Shown here piece by piece: positions 1-8,939 of a stretch of DNA of 64,000 nt. Below the pieces are notes generated by a model. That model ran no database searches. It saw only the letters and a program-made list of their open reading frames with translations, and was not told the origin of the DNA. Source of the DNA: Pedobacter alluvionis (GTDB lineage Bacteria > Bacteroidota > Bacteroidia > Sphingobacteriales > Sphingobacteriaceae); assembly GCF_003664035.1 (NCBI RefSeq), contig NZ_RCCK01000015.1, positions 1 through 64,000 on the forward strand, written 5' to 3'. The position numbers were made by a program, and so were the translations under genes. How positions within the stretch are numbered: the first letter of the stretch is position 1; every line of letters starts with the position of its first letter.

Positions 1-75
1 CCGAACAGAGAAGTTAAGCCCACCAGAGCCGATGGTACTGCGGTAACACGTGGGAGAGTAGGTCGGTGCCAGATC
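1..75 (+). rRNA. rrf: 5S ribosomal RNA, 3' part (cut by window edge)
   Basis: This is the 3' two thirds of a 5S rRNA, the small RNA of the large ribosomal subunit. Bases 1-78 are identical to 291-368 inside the complete 5S copy that follows, so this is the first of two tandem 5S genes and its 5' end lies outside the window. It ends a presumed 16S-23S-5S operon on the left, and a hairpin terminator follows at once. Confidence 0.93.
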
Positions 76-83
76 TTAAAAAG

Positions 84-116
84 AAACCCCTCAACAGAAA
101 TGTTGAAGGGTTTTCT
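84..116 (+). terminator. Intrinsic terminator after first 5S
   Basis: A hairpin with arms AAACCCCTCAACA and TGTTGAAGGGTTT (one C/A mismatch) around GAAA is followed by a T-rich tract. An almost identical hairpin follows the second 5S copy, so the duplicated unit includes the terminator. Confidence 0.8.
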
Positions 117-167
117 TGGTTATATACAAGGCCTTGTGTTTTAAGGCCAGCGAAATTGAAATACTGA

Positions 168-240
168 AAGGCTAAAAGCTGAGAGACCAAAGACCAAAGG
201 CGTATTACGCTTTAGTCTTTAAGCTTTCTTCTTTAGTCTT
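168..240. repeat. Word-repeat spacer between the 5S genes
   Basis: The left half repeats AAAG-type words (AAAGGC, AAAGCT, AAAGACC twice). The right half repeats the opposite-strand words (CTTTAG, TCTTTAAG, CTTTCTT, CTTTAGTCTT) around the small palindrome GCGTATTACGC. The whole can fold as a long imperfect hairpin. Similar spacers built from other words occur elsewhere in the window. Confidence 0.5.
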
Positions 241-252
241 GAATGAAAATAT

Positions 253-365
<113 letters not shown>

Positions 366-372
366 TTAAAAG

Positions 373-406
373 AAACCCTTCAGCAGAAATGTTGAAGGGT
401 TTTCTT
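373..406 (+). terminator. Intrinsic terminator after second 5S
   Basis: A stem of AAACCCTTCA (373-382) and TGAAGGGTTT (393-402) is extended inward by CA/TG around GAAA, and is followed by TTCTT. It is the presumed end of the rRNA operon. Confidence 0.85.
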
Positions 407-815
407 GGTTTAAAGGCGTTTGAATTACAGTATTTCCTGGCGTTAAAAAGTGGTTCAGATAATTTCAATCCTATATCTTAATGTTCTTAATCTCTTAATG
501 GTAAAGGGATCCATAACTTTTTCTCGCCATTAAGGAGTTAAGCAAGGTTAAGGGTTTGTTCCCGCAGATCACGCTGATCTTCGCAGAGGCCATTCCATCA
601 TCCGTTTTACATCTTACTTGTTTTTTCTTCTTCTTCCCCAGCTTAAATAGCCCTGATGGAAGCGGTATCCCTTTTGGGAAAAGATTGATTGCTTATGTTA
701 GAATGGTTTTCCAAAAGGATTGAGCGTACAGCAGGACCGAACGCAACCTAAATGCACAGGAAACTGCGCTCCAAAAAATGAAAGAGATTGTATTAAGAAT
801 ATTATAGTAGAGGGC
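407..815. other. Intergenic region with word repeats, no gene seen
   Basis: I see no supportable gene in these 409 bases. At 478-553 the left side repeats CTTAAT three times and the right side repeats ATTAAG and GTTAAG, another inverted word pattern. Around 561-590 a phrase of the type CCGCAGATCACGCTGATC occurs, which I recognise as a common dispersed intergenic sequence in Bacteroidota. An open frame running from 720 into rlmN is a shadow. Confidence 0.5.
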
Positions 816-1871
816 TTAAGCGTTCGCTTCTTCCTTAACGGCCAATTGCCCGCAAGCTGCATCAATATCTTTACCACGGCTACGGCGGATATTGGTATTA
901 ATCCCCTGGCTTTTTAAATAATTAGAAAAAGCATCGATCTTATCGCCTTCTGCATTGGTAAAATCGGCGAAAGAAATGGGGTTGTATTCGATCAGGTTTA
1001 CTTTGCAGGGTATATGTTTACAGAATTTAGCTAAATCCATTGCATCAGAGATTTCATCATTAAAGTGATTAAAAACAATGTATTCGTAAGTTACCGGATT
1101 TTTCGTTTTTGCAAAATAGTATTTAAGTGCATCTGCCAATGCTTTTAACGAGTTCGCTTCATTAATGGGCATAATCTCATTACGCTTTTTATCATCAGCA
1201 GCATGCAGGGATAATGCAAGATTAAATTTCGCACCATCATCACCTAATTTCTTGATCATTTTAGCAATACCGGCAGTAGAAACTGTAATACGCTTGTAGC
1301 TCATGTTTAAGCCATCAGGAGCGGTAATGCGCTCAATCGACTTCAATACATTGGCATAATTTAACAGCGGCTCTCCCATACCCATATACACAATATTGGT
1401 AAGGGGATTGTTATAATTCTGCTTCGCTTGTTTATCAATTAATACTACCTGGTCATAAATCTCATCAGCGTTTAAATTACGCTTACGGTCCATATAGCCG
1501 GTTGCACAAAACTTACAGGTTAAACTGCAGCCAACCTGCGAACTCACACAAGCAGTCATGCGATCTTCCAGGGGAATTAAAACCCCCTCTACAATATTAC
1601 CATCTGCTAATCTGAATGTATTTTTAATAGTATGGTCGTTACTGAACTGAGAGTTGTTAACCTGAACGGCATTAATGGCGAAAGAATCGTCTAAAGCCTT
1701 GCGAAGATCTTTAGATAGATTACTCATCTGCTCGAAACTCGTAGCCGATTTTTCCCAAAGCCACTGATATATCTGCTTTGCCCTGAATGCAGGCTGTTGC
1801 ATCGCTACAAGGTGTTGTTGCAATTGGGGAAGATCTAATGCACGGATATCGGTTTTTTTTGCTGTTACCAT
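816..1871 (-). CDS. rlmN: Dual-specificity RNA methyltransferase RlmN
   Basis: This radical SAM enzyme methylates C2 of adenine 2503 in 23S rRNA and adenine 37 in some tRNAs. The cluster-binding motif reads CSLTCKFC (cysteines near residues 115, 119 and 122). It is followed by ATGYMDRKRNL, and the resolving cysteine sits in GKDIDAACGQL close to the C-terminus, as in E. coli RlmN. The length of about 351 residues is normal. A TTG nine bases upstream (1880) is in frame, but it lies inside a good -7 promoter box (1878-1885), so the ATG at 1871 is the better start. That puts the start codon almost on the predicted transcription start, giving a leaderless or nearly leaderless message. It is a single gene, transcribed away from the RluF-type gene upstream. 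Confidence 0.95.
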   Translation of the reverse strand: MVTAKKTDIRALDLPQLQQHLVAMQQPAFRAKQIYQWLWEKSATSFEQMSNLSKDLRKALDDSFAINAVQVNNSQFSNDHTIKNTFRLADGNIVEGVLIPLEDRMTACVSSQVGCSLTCKFCATGYMDRKRNLNADEIYDQVVLIDKQAKQNYNNPLTNIVYMGMGEPLLNYANVLKSIERITAPDGLNMSYKRITVSTAGIAKMIKKLGDDGAKFNLALSLHAADDKKRNEIMPINEANSLKALADALKYYFAKTKNPVTYEYIVFNHFNDEISDAMDLAKFCKHIPCKVNLIEYNPISFADFTNAEGDKIDAFSNYLKSQGINTNIRRSRGKDIDAACGQLAVKEEANA

Positions 1872-1877
1872 TTGTTG

Positions 1878-1885
1878 CAAAGGTA
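1878..1885 (-). promoter_or_regulatory. -7 promoter box of rlmN
   Basis: On the minus strand this reads TACCTTTG, a full match to the Bacteroidota -7 consensus TAnnTTTG. Only six bases separate it from the rlmN ATG. I do not see an exact TTTG -33 element at the expected distance. Confidence 0.55.
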
Positions 1886-1961
1886 CTTAAAAAAGGTGTA
1901 AGGCAGAAAGGTAGAAGGTTGAGGGTGCTTGCAAGGTGCCAAATTTTACAATTAATTAGCT

Positions 1962-2936
1962 TTATCTTCCTCTGCCTCTAGCGTTTGGCTTACTTACAGG
2001 CTTACCTTTTGATGGTTTAGAATTTCTATTTGTGCTATTACTTTTGCCAGTAGGTTTTGATCCTGAGTGACCTGTCGGTTTTTTGCCTGAAGATTTTTGA
2101 CCTGAAGATTTCGGTTTGAATGCTTTTTGGGGCTGTTCTTCTCTAAGTTCATGGATTTCCTCCCAGGCATTGGTTTTTTTCTTGCTGGCGCTCTTTGTTT
2201 TGGGTTTAGCTTCAGAAGACGAATGTTCGACACTTTTGGTAATCGCTTTCATCTCTTCTTCGGTAAGTTCCCTAAATTCTCCCGTTGGGATACCTTTAAG
2301 GCTAATATTCATGATGCGTGTTCGCTCTAGTTTGGTTACTTCGTAACCAAAATGCTCACACATTCTTCTAATTTGCCTGTTTAATCCTTGAATTAATATG
2401 ATATTGAAAACAAAGGTACTGATCTGGCGTACTTTGCACTTGCGAGTATTTACGCCTAAGATTGGAACTCCGTTACTCATTTCGAAAATAAAATCTTCGG
2501 TAATGGGTTTATTAACGGTAACCAAGTATTCCTTTTCGTGTTTATTCCCTGCCCTTAAAATTTTGTTAACAATATCTCCATTGTTAGTGAGGAAAATCAG
2601 TCCTGACGAATCTTTATCTAATCGGCCAATGGGGAATATCCTTTCACTGTGGTTGACATAATCTACAATATTATCGCGGATACTACCTTCTGTAGTGCTG
2701 GTAATCCCGACAGGCTTGTTAAAGGCCAATAGGATGAAATTACTTTCTTCTTTTGGTTCGATATTATGGCCGTTAACCATCACTTTATCTCCTGCCAAAA
2801 CCTGATCGCCAACTTTAGCCCTTTTTCCATTGATGAAAACTGTACCCTTTTCGATATAACGGTCTGCTTCACGGCGTGAACATAATCCGCTTTCGCTGAT
2901 GAATTTATTTAAACGGGTGGCAGAATTATTGTTCAT
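1962..2936 (-). CDS. rluF: 23S rRNA pseudouridine synthase, RluF type, with basic C-terminal tail
   Basis: An S4 RNA-binding domain (residues about 8-55, RLNKFISESGLCSRREADRYI) precedes an RsuA/RluF-type pseudouridine synthase domain (about 65-235). The catalytic motif GRLDKDSSGL carries the aspartate, and NRQIRRMCEHFGYEV is typical of the RluF branch. RluF-type enzymes modify U2604 of 23S rRNA; the exact target here is inferred. The last 85 or so residues are a low-complexity tail rich in Lys, Ser, Gly and Pro, with SSGKKPTG-like repeats. Such tails are common on this enzyme in Bacteroidota and probably add nonspecific RNA affinity. It starts at ATG 2936. Confidence 0.88.
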   Translation of the reverse strand: MNNNSATRLNKFISESGLCSRREADRYIEKGTVFINGKRAKVGDQVLAGDKVMVNGHNIEPKEESNFILLAFNKPVGITSTTEGSIRDNIVDYVNHSERIFPIGRLDKDSSGLIFLTNNGDIVNKILRAGNKHEKEYLVTVNKPITEDFIFEMSNGVPILGVNTRKCKVRQISTFVFNIILIQGLNRQIRRMCEHFGYEVTKLERTRIMNISLKGIPTGEFRELTEEEMKAITKSVEHSSSEAKPKTKSASKKKTNAWEEIHELREEQPQKAFKPKSSGQKSSGKKPTGHSGSKPTGKSNSTNRNSKPSKGKPVSKPNARGRGR

Positions 2937-2963
2937 GCTGCAATTTTACGGAAATAAATTGTG

Positions 2964-3487
2964 TTATCCATTCTCAACAGTAGCAACAAATGCATTAACA
3001 GTACTTTTAAGCTTTGTTAAAGTTTCGTGATCTGTAATTTCTGCATCAGGATTAATCTTCGCTTTTGCAAATGAGATAAGCTGAGGCGATACCCTCGCTT
3101 CAATTACGGTTAAAATATCTATTATGGACTGATAGGCTTTCTCGCCCTGAGTTGAAGCAACAAGTGCTAAAACTGGTTTGCCCGAAAATGATGCTGAGCT
3201 TACCGTCCAATCAAGCAAGGTTTTTTAATGAGCCTGGTAAGCCCATTGCGTATTCTGGTGTAGAGATAAATGATTCCATCTGCTTTTTTGATGGTTGAGC
3301 GAAGCGCTTCAACAGCCTGTGGTGGATTTTCCTGGTCTAAATCAGGATTGAAATGTGGAATGAACGCGATGGATGAAAAGTTGATTACCTCGAACTCTTT
3401 GCTCAAAAGCCTTGAGATAGCAGTGATGTAAAGTGCATTGGTTGATACTGCTTTCGTGCTTCCGGAGATTGCCAATATTTTTTTCAT
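2964..3487 (-). pseudogene. NAD(P)H-dependent FMN reductase family, broken by two frameshifts
   Basis: The N-terminal part (from ATG 3487) starts MKKILAISGSTKAVSTNALY, a flavodoxin-like FMN phosphate-binding loop. The C-terminal part continues LDWTVSSASFSGKPVL. Between them the expected segment DGIIISTPEYAMGLPGSLKN appears only if one T is dropped from the TTT near 3268-3270 (minus strand ATTTATC) and one base is dropped from the A/C run at 3219-3226. Both are +1 changes in short homopolymers about 45 bases apart. Corrected, the product would have about 173 residues, the usual size for this family, which reduces flavin or quinone with NAD(P)H. It may be a young pseudogene, or both indels may be sequencing errors; the flanking frames look intact, which favours either view equally. 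Confidence 0.8.
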
Positions 3488-3605
3488 TGTTAAAAGTAGC
3501 AAAGCACAGATTGAAAATTAAGGTCGTGTGGTAATCGCGAAGTCATTTCAAAACAGGCTATCGAAGTGCAGCAGGTTTCGATAGCTTATTCTGAATGATT
3601 AAAAA

Positions 3606-4103
3606 CTAAAAATTTTGGTCATCTGCACTTGGTCCGTAACTGCCAGGGATAGGAATATCAAGTAATCTTAAATAAACGCCCAGCTGTGCCCTGTGGTGAC
3701 TGGTTTGGCTAAGTGAATGGCGGATGGTTTCATATTTAGAATAATCGGCCAAAACCTGTTTGCCCATACTCAATACCCAGCGGCCATTTAAATCTTGCTC
3801 CGTTGCTTTTTCTAATTCTGCTTTTCCCAGCGCATAATTTTTCTCCAGGATTTTAACCAGATCATCCGCATTTTCTACAGGTTGTTCTACATAAGGTGCT
3901 GTTTCAAAATCCAGTCCCTCAGTAGTTAAAGCCATTGAAACCCAGCTCGGCAAATCGGCAATATGAACGGCGAGCGATTTCATTTTCATACTTTTTTCGT
4001 GCGGTGCCCAGTCAAATTTTTCTACCGGTACAATAGCCAGGAATTTTTTTGTCGTATTAAATTCATCTGCTAATTCTTTCAATAATAATTTAATAATGTC
4101 CAT
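3606..4103 (-). CDS. DinB-family protein
   Basis: This four-helix-bundle protein of about 165 residues belongs to the DinB/YfiT superfamily. Members carry a three-histidine metal site: HIADLP near residue 50 supplies one His, and SQTSHHRAQLGVYLRLL near the C-terminus supplies the others. That is the standard pattern. Many members are metal-dependent thiol S-transferases, but the substrate cannot be told from sequence. I chose the ATG at 4103 because the sequence upstream of it in the same frame (to 4190) has no family similarity. It lies 135 bp downstream of, and in the same direction as, a WYL regulator, a common pairing. Confidence 0.85.
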   Translation of the reverse strand: MDIIKLLLKELADEFNTTKKFLAIVPVEKFDWAPHEKSMKMKSLAVHIADLPSWVSMALTTEGLDFETAPYVEQPVENADDLVKILEKNYALGKAELEKATEQDLNGRWVLSMGKQVLADYSKYETIRHSLSQTSHHRAQLGVYLRLLDIPIPGSYGPSADDQNF

Positions 4104-4238
4104 ATTTTTCAGGTTTGTTTTTTCTATTGTGTGTAATTCCATAAGTAATAGGTTAGCGATGCTCATGATTTTTGGTGTTTGTTTACACAAAGGAAATATT
4201 GGTCACTGACAACCCTATGGCAGCGTAAAAATATTTTT

Positions 4239-4928
4239 TTAATAAGTTACAGGAAGCAGATGCATGTAATCGCTCAGCGGCATGTGCTGCATTTTTTTAA
4301 AAGGAATGCCCAGGTTTTTAAGGCAGATAATCCGGGTAAGATTAAAATCACGGTATTCATTCCGGTAATGGCACCAGGCAATTAAATGCCAGCTAAAAGC
4401 ATAGAAAATTAGCCCGATTGGCTCTACTTCTCTTTTGCTTATCTCGTCTTTATTGTTTTTATAATCGAGCTCGATCAGGTTTTTTTCAGCAATAGCGTGT
4501 TGAATAAGCGACAGGTACTCGAAGTTAAAATTTAGCCTTTTCGGGATTTGCAATTTAATATGCTGATTTAAGGTTTCGAGTTTTTCTTTCTGACCCGTTT
4601 TTAATACTGCCTTTACTTTGGTCAAAGCTGAAGAATAATGCATGCGAATAGAATTGTCAGCAAATCCATTCACTAAACTTTCAACCAGCAGCAGCGCATT
4701 GGCTTCGTCCATATTAAAAGAAACAGGCGGCAGAAAATAGCCTTGCACCAGGTAATAACCCTTATGCTGCTCAAAACTTACCGGTATCCCTTGTTCGCCC
4801 AATGCTTTAATATCACGATAAACTGTGCGTATGCTCATGTTAAATCTTTCTGCAATTTTTTCTGCGGTAATGTATTTTCTAGATTGAAGCAGAGTTAAAA
4901 TTCCGAAAAGTCGGTCGATACGATTCAT
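4239..4928 (-). CDS. YafY-type WYL-domain transcriptional regulator
   Basis: This is a 229-residue DeoR-like regulator. An N-terminal winged helix-turn-helix (residues 1-60, MNRIDRLFGILTLLQSRKYI and FNMSIRTVYRDIKALGEQGI) precedes a WYL ligand-sensing domain. The WYL core appears as FYAFSWHLIAWCHYRNEYRDF. The ATG at 4928 gives the canonical family start; the open frame extends upstream to 5015 without family features. It is divergent from the histidine kinase gene and upstream of the DinB-like gene, which it may control. Confidence 0.87.
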   Translation of the reverse strand: MNRIDRLFGILTLLQSRKYITAEKIAERFNMSIRTVYRDIKALGEQGIPVSFEQHKGYYLVQGYFLPPVSFNMDEANALLLVESLVNGFADNSIRMHYSSALTKVKAVLKTGQKEKLETLNQHIKLQIPKRLNFNFEYLSLIQHAIAEKNLIELDYKNNKDEISKREVEPIGLIFYAFSWHLIAWCHYRNEYRDFNLTRIICLKNLGIPFKKMQHMPLSDYMHLLPVTY

Positions 4929-5019
4929 AGTTTGTTTTTTGAGGTGATTAAAATTAAAGTTTTTTAATCTATTTTTCTTGTGGTACGTTATTTGTAAATG
5001 ATAAACAGATACCAATTAT

Positions 5020-5040
5020 AAACCGTTATTATAATGGTTT
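5020..5040. promoter_or_regulatory. Inverted repeat in divergent promoter region
   Basis: AAACCGTTAT (5020-5029), one T, then ATAATGGTTT (5031-5040) form a 10-bp inverted repeat with a single G-T pair. It lies 20 bp before the histidine kinase ATG and 92 bp before the divergent WYL regulator gene. It is a plausible operator for either gene, or a small hairpin in the kinase leader. Confidence 0.4.
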
Positions 5041-5060
5041 AAGGTAATAATCTGAATTAA

Positions 5061-7538
5061 ATGGCGGCTGTTATTCAAAAGCGTTTCTTCCGGGCAATAA
5101 AAAGTAAAGTGATCATAGGTTTTCTGTTCGCCTGTTTTGCGCTGCTATTGGCATGGGGTATCAGCAAGTTTGCTTTTACCAGGATGCTGAATACTGTGGA
5201 AGAAATTTCTGCGCCAAACGACCGGTTAAGGATCGTTAATGATCTTTCGCATAAGATAGCCAGGTTGGATCAATTGCAACGTGATGAAGCTTTTAATAAA
5301 CAGGGCACCTATAGCTTTCTTAAGGAATCACGTAAATTAAGATCAAGTTTAGATACGCTGCGTAAATTATATCGTGGAGACTCTGCGCAATTGTCGAGGA
5401 TAAAATCGATCAAAAATTTACTTTCCGATCGCGATAAACAATTTGTGAACTACCTTAAAGTAAGGGAAACACTGGTAAATACCAAATCTTTCTCTGACGA
5501 GGTTCAGAAGCTGAATGAGCTGGTGGCTACACGCAGCAGGCAAACAGATAGCGCAGTATTAACTACCGAAACGACCACATCAACCACTACGGTTGCACCT
5601 GAAGAAGAACAAAAATCGAGGGGTTTCCTGAGTAAACTTTTTGGGAAAAAGAAATCCGATGTTTATAAAATCATCAACGAAGAATTTAAGGTTAAGCGCG
5701 ATACTTTAAACGCAAAGGCAGAAGATAGTATTATGAAAAGTATGACGGGTTCGTTAAAAAATATCGAACTGGAGCAACGTCAGAAAAGCCAGAAATTTTT
5801 AAAAAGGGAGGCTGAATTATCAAGTGCAAGTAATGCCTTAACAGCTAAAATGCTGCAGATTTTAAGGGAGGTTGAAGGCGAAGCGGTAGCCCAGGTAGAT
5901 TTGAATGGTATACAGGCTAAAGAAGTGGTTAACGATGGAATTACGCAGATCACCACAATTATCATTATCTTTTTTCTGTTAACGGTTATTCTGCTGTATT
6001 TAATTTTAGCAGATATCACCAAAAGCAACAGGTATAGAAAGGCTTTGGAGCTGGCTAAAGATGAAGCAGAATACCATGGTAAAGCGAAGCAGCGGTTCCT
6101 TTCAAATATGAGCCACGAGATCAGAACCCCGCTACAGTCTATTTTAGGCTACGCCGAACTGATTACCCAGCAGGATGTGCCCAATAAAAAAGATGTAGAT
6201 GCCATCTATCAGTCTTCCATCCATTTACTTCAGATTGTTAACGAGGTATTAGATTATAACCGGATTATTTCAGGAGAGTTTAGCTTCAATAATCAGGTAT
6301 TTAATATCAAAAAAGCCCTAGATGAAGTAGTTTCAGTAATGCGGCCATTGGCGGAACAGAAATCACTTCAATTAAATACAGCACTTGATCTTGCCGATTT
6401 GGAGTTTGTAAAGGGGGATGCTTTTAGACTAAAGCAAATTTTATTTAACTTATTGGGTAACGCTGTAAAATTTACCCTTAAAGGTGAAATTAAACTTGCT
6501 GTATCTTACAAAAAACAAGGTGAGGATCTGCATTTTCATTTTAACATAAAGGATACCGGAATAGGGTTTGATGAAAAAGATATTCCTAAAATATTTAATG
6601 AATTTGAGCAGATAGAATCTCCTGAAAAATATATTATTAACCCGGCCGGTACAGGTTTGGGCCTGCCTATTGTTAAATCTTTGATTGAAACTCAGGGAGG
6701 AAGAATTTATGTGAAAAGTAAACCGGGCATTGGTACCACATTTAATATTTACATGAAATATGAAAATACCACTGAGCGTGTAAATGATGCTTTAGATTTA
6801 GAGCACTATGCAATTGTAAACCCGGGAACGGTTTGGGTGATTGATGATGATAAACTAATTCTCGATTTATGTGGAATGATTTTTCAAAAAAACAAAATCC
6901 CTTATAGGAGTTTTACCCAGGTAGCAAATATTTTAAATACTGAACCGGACCCCGATTTAAGGTATGTTTTGGTTGATATGCGTATGCCTGAAATGACAGG
7001 TTTCGAACTTTGCCATTTATTAAAAAAGAAACTGCCGCAAAATATTAAATTCTATGCCATCACTGCACAGGTTTTGCCCGAAGAGCGTGAGATGGTTTTG
7101 AGTGAGGGTTTTGATGGTTTAATTATGAAACCGTTTAGGGCGGTCGATATCCTATCTATATTTGATAAAACAGAAGTATTAATAGAGCAACCCGAATTTG
7201 ATTTTTCTTCCATAGAAAAAATGACTTTTGGCGATCAGGAGATGCTAGAAAAAATCTTAAACCGCTTTAAGCAAGATTCGATCGATGATGCTGCCGAACT
7301 CAAAAAACACCTTGACGAAAATGACCAGGATAAAAGCAGGTTATTGGTTCATCGCCTTGCAGGGCGTACGGCACAGATGGGTTCGAAGACATTGGCCAAT
7401 GCCTTTAGAGTTTTAGAAATAGAAATAGCCGAAAAAGGGTTAACGGAGAACACTAAATCTGAAGTGCTGTTACAGATCAGAAAGCTGAATAATTTAATTG
7501 CCTTTATGGAAAAAATGGACTATGCTAATGCCGGGTAA
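5061..7538 (+). CDS. Membrane hybrid sensor histidine kinase with receiver and Hpt domains
   Basis: This 825-residue protein has a membrane segment near residues 16-38, a periplasmic sensor of about 250 residues with coiled-coil character and a Thr/Glu-rich stretch, and a second membrane segment near 292-314. The cytoplasmic part has a HisKA domain (SNMSHEIRTPLQ, phospho-His near 352), a HATPase domain (NLLGNAVKFT, DTGIGF, GTGLGL), a receiver (VWVIDDDK; phospho-Asp in LVDMRMPEMTGF near 639) and a C-terminal Hpt domain (LVHRLAGRTAQMG, His near 763). All phosphorelay residues are present. Its stop codon abuts, on the other strand, the stop of an NtrC-type regulator gene, its likely partner. The signal is unknown. 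Confidence 0.93.
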   Translation: MAAVIQKRFFRAIKSKVIIGFLFACFALLLAWGISKFAFTRMLNTVEEISAPNDRLRIVNDLSHKIARLDQLQRDEAFNKQGTYSFLKESRKLRSSLDTLRKLYRGDSAQLSRIKSIKNLLSDRDKQFVNYLKVRETLVNTKSFSDEVQKLNELVATRSRQTDSAVLTTETTTSTTTVAPEEEQKSRGFLSKLFGKKKSDVYKIINEEFKVKRDTLNAKAEDSIMKSMTGSLKNIELEQRQKSQKFLKREAELSSASNALTAKMLQILREVEGEAVAQVDLNGIQAKEVVNDGITQITTIIIIFFLLTVILLYLILADITKSNRYRKALELAKDEAEYHGKAKQRFLSNMSHEIRTPLQSILGYAELITQQDVPNKKDVDAIYQSSIHLLQIVNEVLDYNRIISGEFSFNNQVFNIKKALDEVVSVMRPLAEQKSLQLNTALDLADLEFVKGDAFRLKQILFNLLGNAVKFTLKGEIKLAVSYKKQGEDLHFHFNIKDTGIGFDEKDIPKIFNEFEQIESPEKYIINPAGTGLGLPIVKSLIETQGGRIYVKSKPGIGTTFNIYMKYENTTERVNDALDLEHYAIVNPGTVWVIDDDKLILDLCGMIFQKNKIPYRSFTQVANILNTEPDPDLRYVLVDMRMPEMTGFELCHLLKKKLPQNIKFYAITAQVLPEEREMVLSEGFDGLIMKPFRAVDILSIFDKTEVLIEQPEFDFSSIEKMTFGDQEMLEKILNRFKQDSIDDAAELKKHLDENDQDKSRLLVHRLAGRTAQMGSKTLANAFRVLEIEIAEKGLTENTKSEVLLQIRKLNNLIAFMEKMDYANAG

Positions 7539-8870
7539 CTACTCTATCCTGTAACGTTCCATTTTGGCATAGAGTGTTTTACGGTCAATGTTTAAGATTT
7601 TAGCAGCTTTTGATTTGTTATGCCTTACTTTGATTAACGTTTCTGTAATCAATGCTTTTTCATTCTGTTCGTTAACTGCTTTCAGATCAGATGAATTGCC
7701 TGGAGCTGATTGCTGATGGACAGAAATCATCATTTCATCAGGTAATGCACTAATCTGGGCAATATCGCCCGGGCTCAATAAAACCATTCGTTTAATTACA
7801 TTGCTAAGTTCGCGCAGGTTTCCTGGCCAATCATAGCTCAACAACAATGCTTTCGCTTCAGCAGATACACTTTTAACATTCCGGTCTAAATCGCGGTTTG
7901 ATAACTGTATAAAGTGATTGATAAACAGTTCTAAATCTCCACCCCTCTCTCTCAACGGCGGAAGCTGGATTTTGAATTCATTTAAACGATGATATAAATC
8001 TTCTCTAAATTCTCCCTGTTGCATGCTGTTGGCCAGATCATCATTGGTAGCCGTGATGATGCGAACATTAACTGGAATCTGTTTGGTACTACCTAAAGGC
8101 TGGATTATCCTTTCCTGTAAAGCCCTAAGCAATTTAATCTGCACTTCGTAACTCAGGTTACCCACTTCATCTAAAAATAACGTTCCTCCATTGGCAGCCT
8201 CAAATTGACCTTTTTTGTCATTCAGCGCCCCTGTAAACGCCCCTTTTACGTGACCGAATAATTCGCTCGCAGCTAAATCTTTTGATAAAGCACCGCAATC
8301 TATGGCAACGAAAGGTTTATCAGCACGTTTACTCTGTTGATGCAGGGTTCTGGCAGCAAATTCTTTCCCTGTGCCGCTTTCACCCTGTATAATTACCGAC
8401 ATGTCTGTAGGAGCTACCAAATTAATGTGTTCATACAGTTTATCTGCAATTGCACTTTTCCCTTTTATAAAATCGCTGTTTATTTCTTTTGGTTCAACAC
8501 TTTTTAAATCCTTTTTAGTTAAAGAATTTTTGATCACCATTAATAACTCATCTGGATTAACTGGCTTGGTAATGTAATCAAACGCACCCAATTGGATAGA
8601 TTTTACCGCTGTGCGGACATCATTAAAACTGGTCATGATGATTACTGGAATGGAAAGACCGAGATCACGAAGATGAGTAAGCACTTCAAATCCGGTTCCG
8701 TCTGGCAGGCGGTAATCGATTAAAAGTAAATCGAATGTATTGGTTTCAACTTGCTTAAATGATTGTTTTACTTGGGTTACGAGGGTAATTTCGTGACCGT
8801 TTTTGGTTAAAAAACCATCAAGTAATTGAGCAAATGTGGTATCGTCTTCTAAAATCAGGATTCTCGCCAT
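7539..8870 (-). CDS. Sigma-54-dependent NtrC-family response regulator
   Basis: This 443-residue activator has three domains. The receiver (residues 1-120) has the phospho-Asp in LLIDYRLPDGTGF and the Lys in YITKPVNPDEL. The AAA+ domain has Walker A GESGTGKE, the sigma-54 contact loop GAFTGA, and Walker B GGTLFLDEVG. A Fis-type helix-turn-helix ends the protein (NKSKAAKILNIDRKTLYAKM). The ATG at 8870 is preferred over the extension to 8897, because the extension runs into a terminator hairpin. It is convergent with the hybrid kinase and directly downstream of four PepSY-like genes, which are candidate targets. It needs RpoN, which is not in this window. Confidence 0.94.
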   Translation of the reverse strand: MARILILEDDTTFAQLLDGFLTKNGHEITLVTQVKQSFKQVETNTFDLLLIDYRLPDGTGFEVLTHLRDLGLSIPVIIMTSFNDVRTAVKSIQLGAFDYITKPVNPDELLMVIKNSLTKKDLKSVEPKEINSDFIKGKSAIADKLYEHINLVAPTDMSVIIQGESGTGKEFAARTLHQQSKRADKPFVAIDCGALSKDLAASELFGHVKGAFTGALNDKKGQFEAANGGTLFLDEVGNLSYEVQIKLLRALQERIIQPLGSTKQIPVNVRIITATNDDLANSMQQGEFREDLYHRLNEFKIQLPPLRERGGDLELFINHFIQLSNRDLDRNVKSVSAEAKALLLSYDWPGNLRELSNVIKRMVLLSPGDIAQISALPDEMMISVHQQSAPGNSSDLKAVNEQNEKALITETLIKVRHNKSKAAKILNIDRKTLYAKMERYRIE

Positions 8871-8885
8871 GTAACAAAAATAAGA

Positions 8886-8908
8886 AAAGCCGGACATAAT
8901 CCGGCTTT
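8886..8908 (-). terminator. Terminator of the PepSY-like gene array
   Basis: A perfect 9-bp hairpin pairs AAAGCCGGA (8886-8894) with TCCGGCTTT (8900-8908) around a 5-nt loop. On the minus strand it is followed by a T-rich stretch. It separates the array from the NtrC-type gene. Confidence 0.75.
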
Positions 8909-8939
8909 CTTATCATAGGTAGATGTAATTATTTGGGTT

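Noticed and set aside
720..917. 65-residue plus-strand open frame
   Set aside because: It overlaps the 3' end of rlmN on the other strand and has no recognisable features; a shadow frame.
2964..3502. Two separate small genes instead of one broken gene
   Set aside because: Both parts belong to one FMN reductase domain, and the missing middle is present in another frame.
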